Positions 1 to 5,856 of a DNA stretch of 9,185 nt are shown one piece after another. Under the pieces are notes generated by a model. It saw only the letters and a program-made list of their open reading frames with translations. It was not told where the DNA came from and did not search any database. The translations under genes and the position numbers were made by a program. Origin of the DNA: Candidatus Altarchaeales archaeon A3 (lineage in GTDB: Archaea; Altiarchaeota; Altiarchaeia; Altiarchaeales; Altiarchaeaceae). Where the stretch lies: the NCBI GenBank assembly GCA_002083985.1, contig MTER01000013.1:1-9185 (forward strand), in the 5' to 3' direction. Within the stretch, counting starts at the first letter, position 1. Each line of letters opens with the position of its first letter.

Positions 1-2
1 AA

Positions 3-329
3 AACATAACTTATGATGTAGATGCCGAAGGTAAATTTTTTGACATCCCCCTGAAAAATTACGGCAATAATTTAACAACAGGACTGCTGAAGATAAATTT
101 AAAGTGTGTTCAATTTAATGACACATTTATTAAAAATTTTGAAATTTCTCCGAATGAAACAAAGGAATCTGTAAATTATTATGATTTCTGTGAGTGTGAG
201 GTATCAGCAATCCTGAATGTAAAAAATAATGTGAATAAGCAAACTACCCTGACAAAAAATTTCAGTGCGGTTGTGATAAATTTTGACGAATTAAATTGGT
301 GGTCAGCGGAAAAATTTTTCCAAACTTAA
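3..329 (+). CDS. 5' fragment of a surface protein (frame broken at ~295)
   Basis: This open frame runs in from the left edge and stops at the TAA at 327-329, giving about 108 residues with no start in the window. The composition is that of an extracytoplasmic beta-sandwich. Alternating polar/hydrophobic strands include 'LKNYGNNLTTGLLKINLKC', several N-x-S/T sequons and a paired Cys stretch (DFCECEV). This resembles CARDB-like or Ig-like domains of archaeal surface proteins, but the family assignment is inference. The last residues, NWWSAEKFFQT, look out of phase. The downstream frame, open from 287, picks up immediately with a beta-strand (VVSGKIFPN) that starts the next domain. I therefore read this as the N-terminal part of the same gene as 296-1924, separated from it by a one-base loss. 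It could instead be the end of a separate overlapping gene. Confidence 0.7.
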   Translation, partial: NITYDVDAEGKFFDIPLKNYGNNLTTGLLKINLKCVQFNDTFIKNFEISPNETKESVNYYDFCECEVSAILNVKNNVNKQTTLTKNFSAVVINFDELNWWSAEKFFQT

Positions 330-1924
330 ATACAACATTCAAAATTTTAAGCGACGATGCCTCGGCAAAAGAAATTTATCGCGGAAATGCTGTTAACGGA
401 AAATTTTCCTTTGAACTCCTGGATATAGGGAAATTTGTGCTCGTTGTTGAAAGAAAGTCGTGCAATACATCTGAAAAATTCGGAACAAAATACAATACGC
501 TCATAACATTTAAAGATGTCAAAGGGGGAGAAATTATAGAAGGAAAGGAGACAAAAATTTTAATCACAAATCAAAAAGGAAATCCTGTAAGTGGTGTTTC
601 CCTGTTCTGTGATGGAATTGCATGCGGAAGAACAGATGGAAACGGAATTTTTAAATTTTTCGCAAATAAAACATTTATGTTGAGCGTTCCCGAAACCGCA
701 TCAACATGGCCAGCAAAAAAAGAAATTATGGTAAAAGAGCAACAGAAAATAGAAATTATAATAAAGAAGGATAAAAATGAACAGGAAAATTTTAGTGTTG
801 GCGACTTTGCAGTAATTACAGTTGGAGCAAATAATTCGCATCTTGAAAATGTATCTGTAATAATAATACTAATAAGGTCTGATGACAAAATCAATAAAAC
901 AATCATCAATACAACAATTAATGAAACAGAAATAATCGCCCTGAATGAAGAAGGAATTTATGAAATTTTTGCAGAAAAGGAAAATTTTAAGCCCGCAAAA
1001 AAGGTTATTGCAGTCCGAAGAAATTTTGATGTAAATATAACTGCCGAAGAAGAAAAAGAAAAAGTAAGGATAAAGGTATCGGATGCTCTTACAAAAGAAG
1101 GAATAAGCGGTGCGGTTGTTACAATTGAATATGTGACTACGGAAAACAAAACAACAAAAGAAATAAGACAAAGGGAAAAGACAGATATAGACGGCGAGCT
1201 CATATTTAAAATTCCACCTGATAAGTATGATTTTTGCGTTGAGAAGGAAAATTATAATAAATTTTGCAAAGATGTTGAGTCAATGAAGACATTAAATGTC
1301 AAATTAAGTAAAAATTATATCTTTGAGAATCATTATGTCGTATTTTCAAATTTAACGCTCATCACATTTTACGCTTATAAAGATGTCCAGATTATCACGA
1401 ACGAAATTTTTGTTAAAACAGAAAAGGGAAATTTTTCAATCTATCCACGTTATGCCCAGTCAAAGATATTTTTAAATGAAACAGGAAAGTATGAAATTTA
1501 TGTCAAAATAAAGGGCTATAATGATGCGGTTGTAACTATTTTTGTTGAAAAGACGGATATTGATGTCTATTTATCTGTTTCAAAAAATTTGTTAACGATA
1601 AGTCCTTCAAAACAAATAAATGAAATTAAAATAAGATGTAATAATGTGGGCAATGAAGAAATTTATCTGAAGAATATTACATACGGAAAAGTAGAAATTA
1701 ATAATATCAGTGAAAAAAATTGTGAAATCATTTTGCCCGAACAATATAGGGGGAAATTTTATGTTAATAATAGGCATGTTCCGACAAATTCAACGGATAA
1801 ATTTAAATTTACAATTAAAAAGGTATATGATTACACATGGCTATATACTGCGATAATTATTATTGTTTTGTTATCAACGCTTGTAATAGTACAGCATAGA
1901 TATAAAAAGAAAGTGGCAAAATAA
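296..1924 (+). CDS. Membrane-anchored surface protein with Ig-like/carboxypeptidase-regulatory-like repeats
   Basis: The product is 542 residues if it begins at the TTG at 296; the frame is open from 287. I see about five beta-sandwich modules, at roughly residues 3-80, 85-160, 166-245, 250-335 and 340-425. They are followed by an unclassified segment (430-510) containing 'NNVGNEEIYLKN', typical of CARDB/BIG-like domains. Module ends share a G-x-Y-(D/E)-hydrophobic pattern followed by E/K-rich text (YEIFAEKENF, YDFCVEKENY, YEIYVKIKGY), a hallmark of carboxypeptidase-regulatory-like folds. One hydrophobic helix near residues 515-532 is followed by a basic tail (HRYKKKVAK). This is an outside-facing protein with a C-terminal membrane anchor. 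No signal peptide, Shine-Dalgarno motif or promoter precedes the TTG. This supports the view that the true N-terminus lies upstream in the 3-329 frame and that the gene is frameshifted. Ligand and role are unknown. Confidence 0.72.
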   Translation: MVVSGKIFPNLNTTFKILSDDASAKEIYRGNAVNGKFSFELLDIGKFVLVVERKSCNTSEKFGTKYNTLITFKDVKGGEIIEGKETKILITNQKGNPVSGVSLFCDGIACGRTDGNGIFKFFANKTFMLSVPETASTWPAKKEIMVKEQQKIEIIIKKDKNEQENFSVGDFAVITVGANNSHLENVSVIIILIRSDDKINKTIINTTINETEIIALNEEGIYEIFAEKENFKPAKKVIAVRRNFDVNITAEEEKEKVRIKVSDALTKEGISGAVVTIEYVTTENKTTKEIRQREKTDIDGELIFKIPPDKYDFCVEKENYNKFCKDVESMKTLNVKLSKNYIFENHYVVFSNLTLITFYAYKDVQIITNEIFVKTEKGNFSIYPRYAQSKIFLNETGKYEIYVKIKGYNDAVVTIFVEKTDIDVYLSVSKNLLTISPSKQINEIKIRCNNVGNEEIYLKNITYGKVEINNISEKNCEIILPEQYRGKFYVNNRHVPTNSTDKFKFTIKKVYDYTWLYTAIIIIVLLSTLVIVQHRYKKKVAK

Positions 1925-1929
1925 CAATA

Positions 1930-1961
1930 AAAATAAGGGCATTATAAAATATTCTTATTTT
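1930..1961 (+). terminator. Possible stem-loop terminator after surface-protein gene
   Basis: Six bases after the stop codon, AAAATAAG (1930-1937) can pair with CTTATTTT (1954-1961) around a 16-base loop. T-rich sequence follows (1957-1976). The stem is almost all A:T and so weak. In archaea the T-rich tract alone may be the active part. Confidence 0.35.
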
Positions 1962-2016
1962 AAGTTATAATTTTAATTAGGTTTAATTTTAAAAAACGAT
2001 ATCATAATCAAAATTT

Positions 2017-2258
2017 ACGAAAATAGAAACCGTAACAATACATATTCCGGTTGATTTGGAAGAGATGCTTAATGAGATGATTAAGAAATTTGGATTTGAA
2101 AGCAAAGGGGATTTTATTGAGGTCGTCATGAGAGATAAAATTTTGGAATTGAAAAAGCAATTTTTCTTTGAATTAAGTGATGATGTATCTGCTGGCTTAA
2201 AGAAAAAAGGAATAAAAAGGATGAAATTTTAGAGAACTTTGAAAAGACGAGGGGATGA
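2017..2258 (+). pseudogene. Decayed RHH-like antitoxin (VapB-type) gene
   Basis: Frame 1 is open from 2008 and encodes a small DNA-binding-like protein. It has a beta-strand and helix (VTIHIPVDLEEMLNEM), a turn, and a second helix (GDFIEVVMRDKILELKK), the layout of a ribbon-helix-helix antitoxin. There is no ATG, GTG or TTG where the start should be. The codon at the expected position, 2017-2019, is ACG, followed by KIETVTIH, which suggests ATG changed to ACG. The frame stops at a TAG (2230-2232). Moving by one base at ~2218-2220 restores a sensible tail, DEILENFEKTRG, ending in a TGA at 2256-2258. That TGA overlaps the ATG of the PIN gene (ATGA, 2255-2258), as in intact VapBC operons. The two lesions together mark this as a pseudogene, unless ACG initiates and the indel is an assembly error. 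Exact RHH family is not determined. Confidence 0.72.
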
Positions 2259-2652
2259 AAATAAAAATATGTGTTGATGCAAACATAATTATCGCCGCTC
2301 TGATTGGAGGGATTACAAGAATCATATTATTTGATTCAAGGTTTGACTTTGAAATTTTATAACAACGAACTTTACAATTAATGAAGTGAAAAAATATTTG
2401 TCATAGGTTGCTAAAAAATCAGGTGTTAACATAAACAAAATCTGGTTTGCTCTTTCTTTACTGCCCGTAAAGATTTACGAAAAAGAGGATTATTCTGGCA
2501 AAATTGAAGAGGACGATAAATTAATAAGTAAAATTGATAAAAAAGATGTTGATATTTTGGCACTCTCTCTAAAATTTGAATGTTATTTGTGGAATGATGA
2601 TAAGCACTTTGAGAACCTGCCAAAAATCATCACAACAAAAGATTTCATATAA
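2255..2652 (+). pseudogene. Decayed PIN-domain toxin (VapC-like) gene
   Basis: From the ATG at 2255 the frame reads MKIKICVDANIIIAALIGG, the first PIN strand with its catalytic Asp (VDAN), and then hits a TAA at 2360. One base lost near 2356-2358 explains this. Frame 1 continues with ITTNFTINEVKKYLS, which carries the catalytic Glu, and meets an in-frame TAG at 2404-2406. The same frame then runs cleanly to a TAA at 2650-2652 with KKDVDILALSLKFECYLW and NDDKHF. These supply the remaining acidic metal ligands and the PIN-typical 'DxDxLALxL...W(T/N)xD' signature, closest in feel to the PIN_2 group. PIN toxins are Mg-dependent RNases held in check by the cognate antitoxin. Here all expected acidic residues survive but the frame is broken twice, so I call it a recent pseudogene. 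Repaired length would be about 131 residues, normal for VapC. Confidence 0.8.
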
Positions 2653-2680
2653 TATTCTCTAACAAAAGAAATTTTAAAAA

Positions 2681-2688
2681 TATATAAG
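2681..2688 (+). promoter_or_regulatory. TATA-like box upstream of the MetE-like gene (distal)
   Basis: TATATAAG lies in an A/T-rich stretch about 170 bases before the MetE-like start. It is a good archaeal TATA match. It would produce a long leader containing the inverted repeat at 2740-2840, or a short untranslated RNA. No other support is visible. Confidence 0.3.
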
Positions 2689-2739
2689 ACAAGCACATAA
2701 ACCAAATTCAAATACACATTATAATACAATAGAAAATAG

Positions 2740-2840
2740 GTATTTGTTTAGGTGCTTAAAAAATTAAGTGTCAAAAATATGAAAAAACGAATACAAAACC
2801 AAATATGACTATATAAAAATTCAATTAGCTAAACAAATAC
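2740..2840. repeat. 12-bp perfect inverted repeat, operator-like
   Basis: GTATTTGTTTAG (2740-2751) is exactly matched by its reverse complement CTAAACAAATAC (2829-2840), with 77 bases between. The right arm lies between the proximal TATA box (2809-2817) and the start codon at 2855, roughly where transcription should begin. The left arm lies about 60 bases upstream of that box. Placement fits two half-sites for a regulator or a looping operator. The function is inferred from position only. Confidence 0.5.
2809..2817 (+). promoter_or_regulatory. TATA-like box of the MetE-like gene
   Basis: CTATATAAA sits 38-46 bases before the ATG at 2855. With the usual archaeal spacing of about 25 bases, transcription would start near 2838-2841, leaving a leader of about 15 bases. 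No Shine-Dalgarno motif is present in that leader. Confidence 0.55.
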
Positions 2841-2854
2841 AAAAATAGTTTAAA

Positions 2855-3898
2855 ATGTCCATACTTTCGGATGATATAGGCAGTTTTCCTCTGCCAAACG
2901 GAATAAGCAGAAACGAAATTTCACTCATTGCGGAAAAAATATCCTGCAAAGAAATTTCAGAGAAAGATGAACAATATAAAAAATTTTCCGATGTCGTTCA
3001 GGATGCAATGCTTAAAAAGGTATTTGTAAATGTGGATGTTCCAACTTACCCGCAATTCAGAGATATGATAGCTTCTTTTTACAATTTAATGGCTCAATTT
3101 CAGTCAGATGAGCCGTTTGTTATAAAAGACGAGTATGCAATTATTCCCGAATTGCTTGTATTAAGTAACGATAAATTCAGGGAAAAATTAGAAAATTTTG
3201 GAATTGAATGTATAAATTTAAGAGTGTGCATTACTGGTCCTGTGGATTTGTATCTTAACAAAATCGGATTTCAGATTGACGGCGAAATACTTGCCAATTT
3301 CGCAAAAAGTGTGGGAAAATTTGTAAAGAATGCAATTATTGATAAAAAATTTATAAAGACAACGGTTATAGCGATTGATGAGCCAAGTGTAGGATTAAAT
3401 TCAAATATGATCGCAAGCGATGATGACTTAATCAATGGCTGGAATATAGCAATTGAGACAGCAAAGCGAAACAATATTGATACGGAAATACATCTGCATT
3501 CGGTAAATAAGGTTGATACGGTTCTCAAGTCGTATATTGATGTTATTGACGCCGATGTTGAAAATTTAAAGGACAGATATTCTCTTCAAAAGAAGGATTT
3601 GGAAAGATATGATAAATTTATGCGTGCAGGAATAGCGAAAAGCAATGTTTTTGATATCGTTGAGGATTATAAAAAGGCGGACAATATTGACTTATGGGCA
3701 ACAAAAAATTATGATAAAATTTTTGAGGTTGAAACACAAAAAGTAATTAGCAATCGACTGAATAAAGCGTACAAAATTTATGGAGAACGCATCAAATATG
3801 CAGGTCCCACATGCGGACTGGGTTCGTGGCCAACACAGGAATCCGCATCAAAATTATTACAATATTCTGCTAACGCTGTTCACGGTGCAGGCTTATAA
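2855..3898 (+). CDS. MetE-like core methionine synthase / methyltransferase
   Basis: The 347 residues match the cobalamin-independent methionine synthase C-terminal (catalytic barrel) family. N-terminal DDIGSFPLP corresponds to the family's GSFP motif. DEPSVGL (about 175-181) corresponds to the DEPAL-type substrate loop, and GPTCGLGSWP (317-326) carries the Cys zinc ligand (C320). Length fits single-domain archaeal 'core' enzymes, which lack the folate-binding N-terminal half of E. coli MetE. Several such families are thought to take the methyl group from a methylcorrinoid protein rather than from folate. The zinc site is unusual. The expected H-x-C reads H-L-H (H213, H215), and the expected Glu position is probably D234. 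The protein could make methionine from homocysteine, or act on another thiol. The start is chosen because it immediately precedes the GSFP region and follows a TATA box. It is convergent with the aIF5B gene. Confidence 0.8.
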   Translation: MSILSDDIGSFPLPNGISRNEISLIAEKISCKEISEKDEQYKKFSDVVQDAMLKKVFVNVDVPTYPQFRDMIASFYNLMAQFQSDEPFVIKDEYAIIPELLVLSNDKFREKLENFGIECINLRVCITGPVDLYLNKIGFQIDGEILANFAKSVGKFVKNAIIDKKFIKTTVIAIDEPSVGLNSNMIASDDDLINGWNIAIETAKRNNIDTEIHLHSVNKVDTVLKSYIDVIDADVENLKDRYSLQKKDLERYDKFMRAGIAKSNVFDIVEDYKKADNIDLWATKNYDKIFEVETQKVISNRLNKAYKIYGERIKYAGPTCGLGSWPTQESASKLLQYSANAVHGAGL

Positions 3899-3916
3899 TG
3901 CTGTGAGATAAATACT

Positions 3917-5674
3917 CTATTTGACATGTGTTGTCTTTTTTGTAACCGTTTCCCTCTTTATCTGTTTTATTTCTTCCAGGACATCAGCTTCTTCTTTATC
4001 CAATAAATTTTCTAATCCCTCTTTGGATGTTTCTTCAAAAGTAAGAAATGAATAAAGTATTCCGTCTTTGTCAATATTTTTGCCAATCTCTCCTTTATCT
4101 ATCGAAACAGGAACTTCTTCCCCCGTCTTTGCAGAGGGCACTTTTTCTCCTTTCTTTGCCTCAATTCCCATTATACTTCCAACCAGTTCGCCCTCCATAT
4201 TCATCAGTCGCATCCCTGTCTTAATTTCACCTGCCAGCACTCTCACTCCGACAACAGCCGGGTTTTTTGCCCTGAAAATATAGTTACTTAATACATGCAT
4301 TTTTGCTATGTTAGGAACTTCTTTTTTGATATTTCTGCTCCACTCTTTATATTCTTCTATAAGCCGGTATATCACATCGCCCTTAAAAATTTTGAGCTTT
4401 TTCTCATATATTAAATTTTCCACATCACTGGCAAGAGATATATTAAATACAAATATTACCCCTAACTTTTTATCTGTTTCTGCAATTGATGATGCCATGA
4501 TTACATCTTCTTTTGTTACTCTTCCTGCACGGGCATTACTTATCGGAATTCCTTCTTTGTCTAAAAGATAAGCAAACGCCTCAACTGCTCCAAGCGTGTC
4601 TGTTCTTATTATAACTCCGTTTTGTGATGTTGAAATTTCCCCTGTCTCCGTTTTTGCTTTTGCCTTTGTTTCGTCTATTGTTTGGGCCTTACAGACATAT
4701 ATTGGCATTCCCCCTTCCGCATCCTTTAAATTTTCAGCATAAATTTTAATTCCGCAGGCGGCAATTGCTTCATCCGTCGTATTAAATTTTTTTGCGAGCC
4801 GCATTTCTTCACTTTCAGGAGAAAGGAGTAAATTTTTGACCTTTGTTACAATTGGTTCCATCCCACCTATAACAATTGTATCGCCCTTTGAAATTTTTCC
4901 GTTATACATAATCACATCTATGGTTTTTCCAATGCCTGTAACATCCCTGGCTTCCAGTATCATTCCCTCTCCGGGCGTGTCCGAATCTGTTCCAAGTTTA
5001 TTGAGCAGAAATTTATTTGCTATGCCCATCAGAACCAGCAACAAATCCTTAATTCCGTAATCGGCAATTGCTGCAATTGGAACTATTGCAAAGGACTCTT
5101 TGTAATCATCCGGCTTTTTAAAATTTGTAAATATGTCTGCGTTTATGTTCATTGAATTTAACTGGCCGATAATGTTGTAAAATTTAGTGTAAAATTGCTC
5201 GTTCGTATCGGGCTGCTGGTTATCAAATTTTTCGTTGGTGTCCCAGCCCATGATAGCATCAACTTTGTTTGAAGCTATAACAAACGGAACTTTAAATTCC
5301 TTTAAAATTTTTATGCTTTCTTTTGTTTGCGGCTCAACACCTTTATTTATATCTATTACGACGATTGCGAGATCGGCAATACTGCTTCCTCTTTTTCGCA
5401 ATGCCATAAATGCTTCGTGTCCTGGCGTATCAATAAACAACAATCCACGAACCTTTAAATTTTTTATAAAATTTTGATATGCTGGATTATTTTCGCATAA
5501 ATTTGAGATGTGCTCCAGGGTTATGTTGGTTGCCCCGATATGCTGCGTAATTCCTCCTGCCTCCTTTTGGGTAACTATGAGCCGGCTCCGCCTGATTGCA
5601 TCAAGCAAAGTTGTTTTTCCGTGGTCAACATGCCCAACCACAACAACAATTGGATTACGAATGATGATTGCCAT
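3917..5674 (-). CDS. infB: Translation initiation factor aIF5B (IF-2 homologue)
   Basis: This 585-residue GTPase promotes ribosomal subunit joining and initiator tRNA placement. Motifs in order: G1 GHVDHGKT (14-21); switch I KEAGGITQHIGAT (37-49); G3 DTPGHEAF (82-89); G4 NKVD (136-139); then domain II beginning near EGMILEARDVTGIGKTIDV. Domain III contains DTLGAVEAF and the IPISNARAGRVTKEDV region, and C-terminal domain IV contains KNPAVVGVRVLAGEIKTG. The size is that of archaeal aIF5B, without the long N-terminal extension of eukaryotic eIF5B or the bacterial IF2 N-domains. The G5 motif, normally SA-[K/I]-TGEGI, reads AAIADYGI (201-208), which is noticeably divergent. Between G4 and G5 there is an Asn/Gln-rich stretch of about 60 residues, where archaeal homologues have a helical insert. 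The gene stops 18 bases from the stop of the convergent MetE-like gene and is divergent from secF. The ATG at 5674 is the only start close before G1. Confidence 0.96.
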   Translation of the reverse strand: MAIIIRNPIVVVVGHVDHGKTTLLDAIRRSRLIVTQKEAGGITQHIGATNITLEHISNLCENNPAYQNFIKNLKVRGLLFIDTPGHEAFMALRKRGSSIADLAIVVIDINKGVEPQTKESIKILKEFKVPFVIASNKVDAIMGWDTNEKFDNQQPDTNEQFYTKFYNIIGQLNSMNINADIFTNFKKPDDYKESFAIVPIAAIADYGIKDLLLVLMGIANKFLLNKLGTDSDTPGEGMILEARDVTGIGKTIDVIMYNGKISKGDTIVIGGMEPIVTKVKNLLLSPESEEMRLAKKFNTTDEAIAACGIKIYAENLKDAEGGMPIYVCKAQTIDETKAKAKTETGEISTSQNGVIIRTDTLGAVEAFAYLLDKEGIPISNARAGRVTKEDVIMASSIAETDKKLGVIFVFNISLASDVENLIYEKKLKIFKGDVIYRLIEEYKEWSRNIKKEVPNIAKMHVLSNYIFRAKNPAVVGVRVLAGEIKTGMRLMNMEGELVGSIMGIEAKKGEKVPSAKTGEEVPVSIDKGEIGKNIDKDGILYSFLTFEETSKEGLENLLDKEEADVLEEIKQIKRETVTKKTTHVK

Positions 5675-5720
5675 TTTGATATTGTTAAATTTTTACCTTT
5701 TGCTTTTTGGCTGTTTCTGA

Positions 5721-5732
5721 CTTTTTAAATTT
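5721..5732 (-). promoter_or_regulatory. Possible TATA-like box for aIF5B
   Basis: On the minus strand this reads AAATTTAAAAAG, 47-58 bases upstream of the ATG. Transcription starting near 5700 would leave a leader of about 26 bases. The region is A/T-rich throughout, so the match is weak. Confidence 0.3.
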
Positions 5733-5761
5733 AATAATGAACTTCTAATTAAAATTCTAAA

Positions 5762-5785
5762 ATTAATATTAACATTAACATTAAC
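5762..5785 (+). repeat. Hexamer tandem repeat (ATTAAC)3 plus one degenerate copy
   Basis: ATTAAC is repeated exactly at 5768-5773, 5774-5779 and 5780-5785, preceded by ATTAAT at 5762-5767. It is a short microsatellite-like array about 30 bases upstream of the secF TATA box. Copy-number change by slippage could alter promoter spacing. Confidence 0.8.
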
Positions 5786-5790
5786 AATAC

Positions 5791-5812
5791 TTTATTACAT
5801 ATTTATTACATA
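5791..5812 (+). repeat. 11-bp perfect tandem duplication upstream of secF
   Basis: TTTATTACATA occurs at 5791-5801 and again immediately at 5802-5812. The second copy abuts the secF TATA-like box (5814-5824). The 11-bp period is about one helical turn, so the copies lie on the same DNA face, as paired regulator sites often do. Confidence 0.75.
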
Positions 5813-5813
5813 A

Positions 5814-5824
5814 CTTTATATAAT
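5814..5824 (+). promoter_or_regulatory. TATA-like box of the secF-secD operon
   Basis: CTTTATATAAT lies 33-43 bases before the secF ATG and is a strong archaeal TATA match. Initiation is predicted near 5844, with a leader of about 13 bases that has no Shine-Dalgarno motif. Confidence 0.6.
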
Positions 5825-5856
5825 CCGACAACATTTAAATTTAATAATATCCGAAA

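Larger units (their letters stand above)
5724..5848. repeat. 15-bp direct repeat in the aIF5B/secF divergent region
   Basis: TTTAAATTTAATAAT occurs exactly at 5724-5738 and again at 5834-5848. The first copy overlaps the proposed aIF5B TATA box. The second lies just upstream of the secF start codon. Both are low-complexity A/T sequence, so a chance match or shared composition is possible. Confidence 0.45.

Noticed and set aside
309..323. Programmed -1 frameshift at the A5T5 run joining the surface-protein frames.
   Set aside because: The site is not a clean X-XXY-YYZ heptamer in the upstream frame (the A-site codon would mispair), and no obvious stem-loop follows. A one-base loss upstream gives a better domain join.
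376..1203. Minus-strand open frames opposite the surface-protein gene.
   Set aside because: Their Phe/Ser/Ile-rich translations are the complement of Lys/Glu/Asn codons. They have no start signals or recognisable domains.
2404..2406. In-frame TAG in the PIN gene as a pyrrolysine codon.
   Set aside because: Pyrrolysine is essentially confined to methylamine methyltransferases, and the same gene has a separate frameshift. A nonsense mutation is simpler.
2752..2808. An 18-codon basic leader peptide (GTG start) upstream of the MetE-like gene.
   Set aside because: It has no ribosome binding site, is made of common A-rich codons, and contains no Met or Cys attenuation pattern. Chance is likely.
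4068..5720. Plus-strand open frames opposite aIF5B.
   Set aside because: They mirror the codon structure of the minus-strand gene, give hydrophobic Ser/Ile/Pro-rich translations without domains, and lie wholly within a clearly conserved gene.
5762..5812. CRISPR-like array.
   Set aside because: The units are 6 and 11 bp and directly adjacent, with no spacers.
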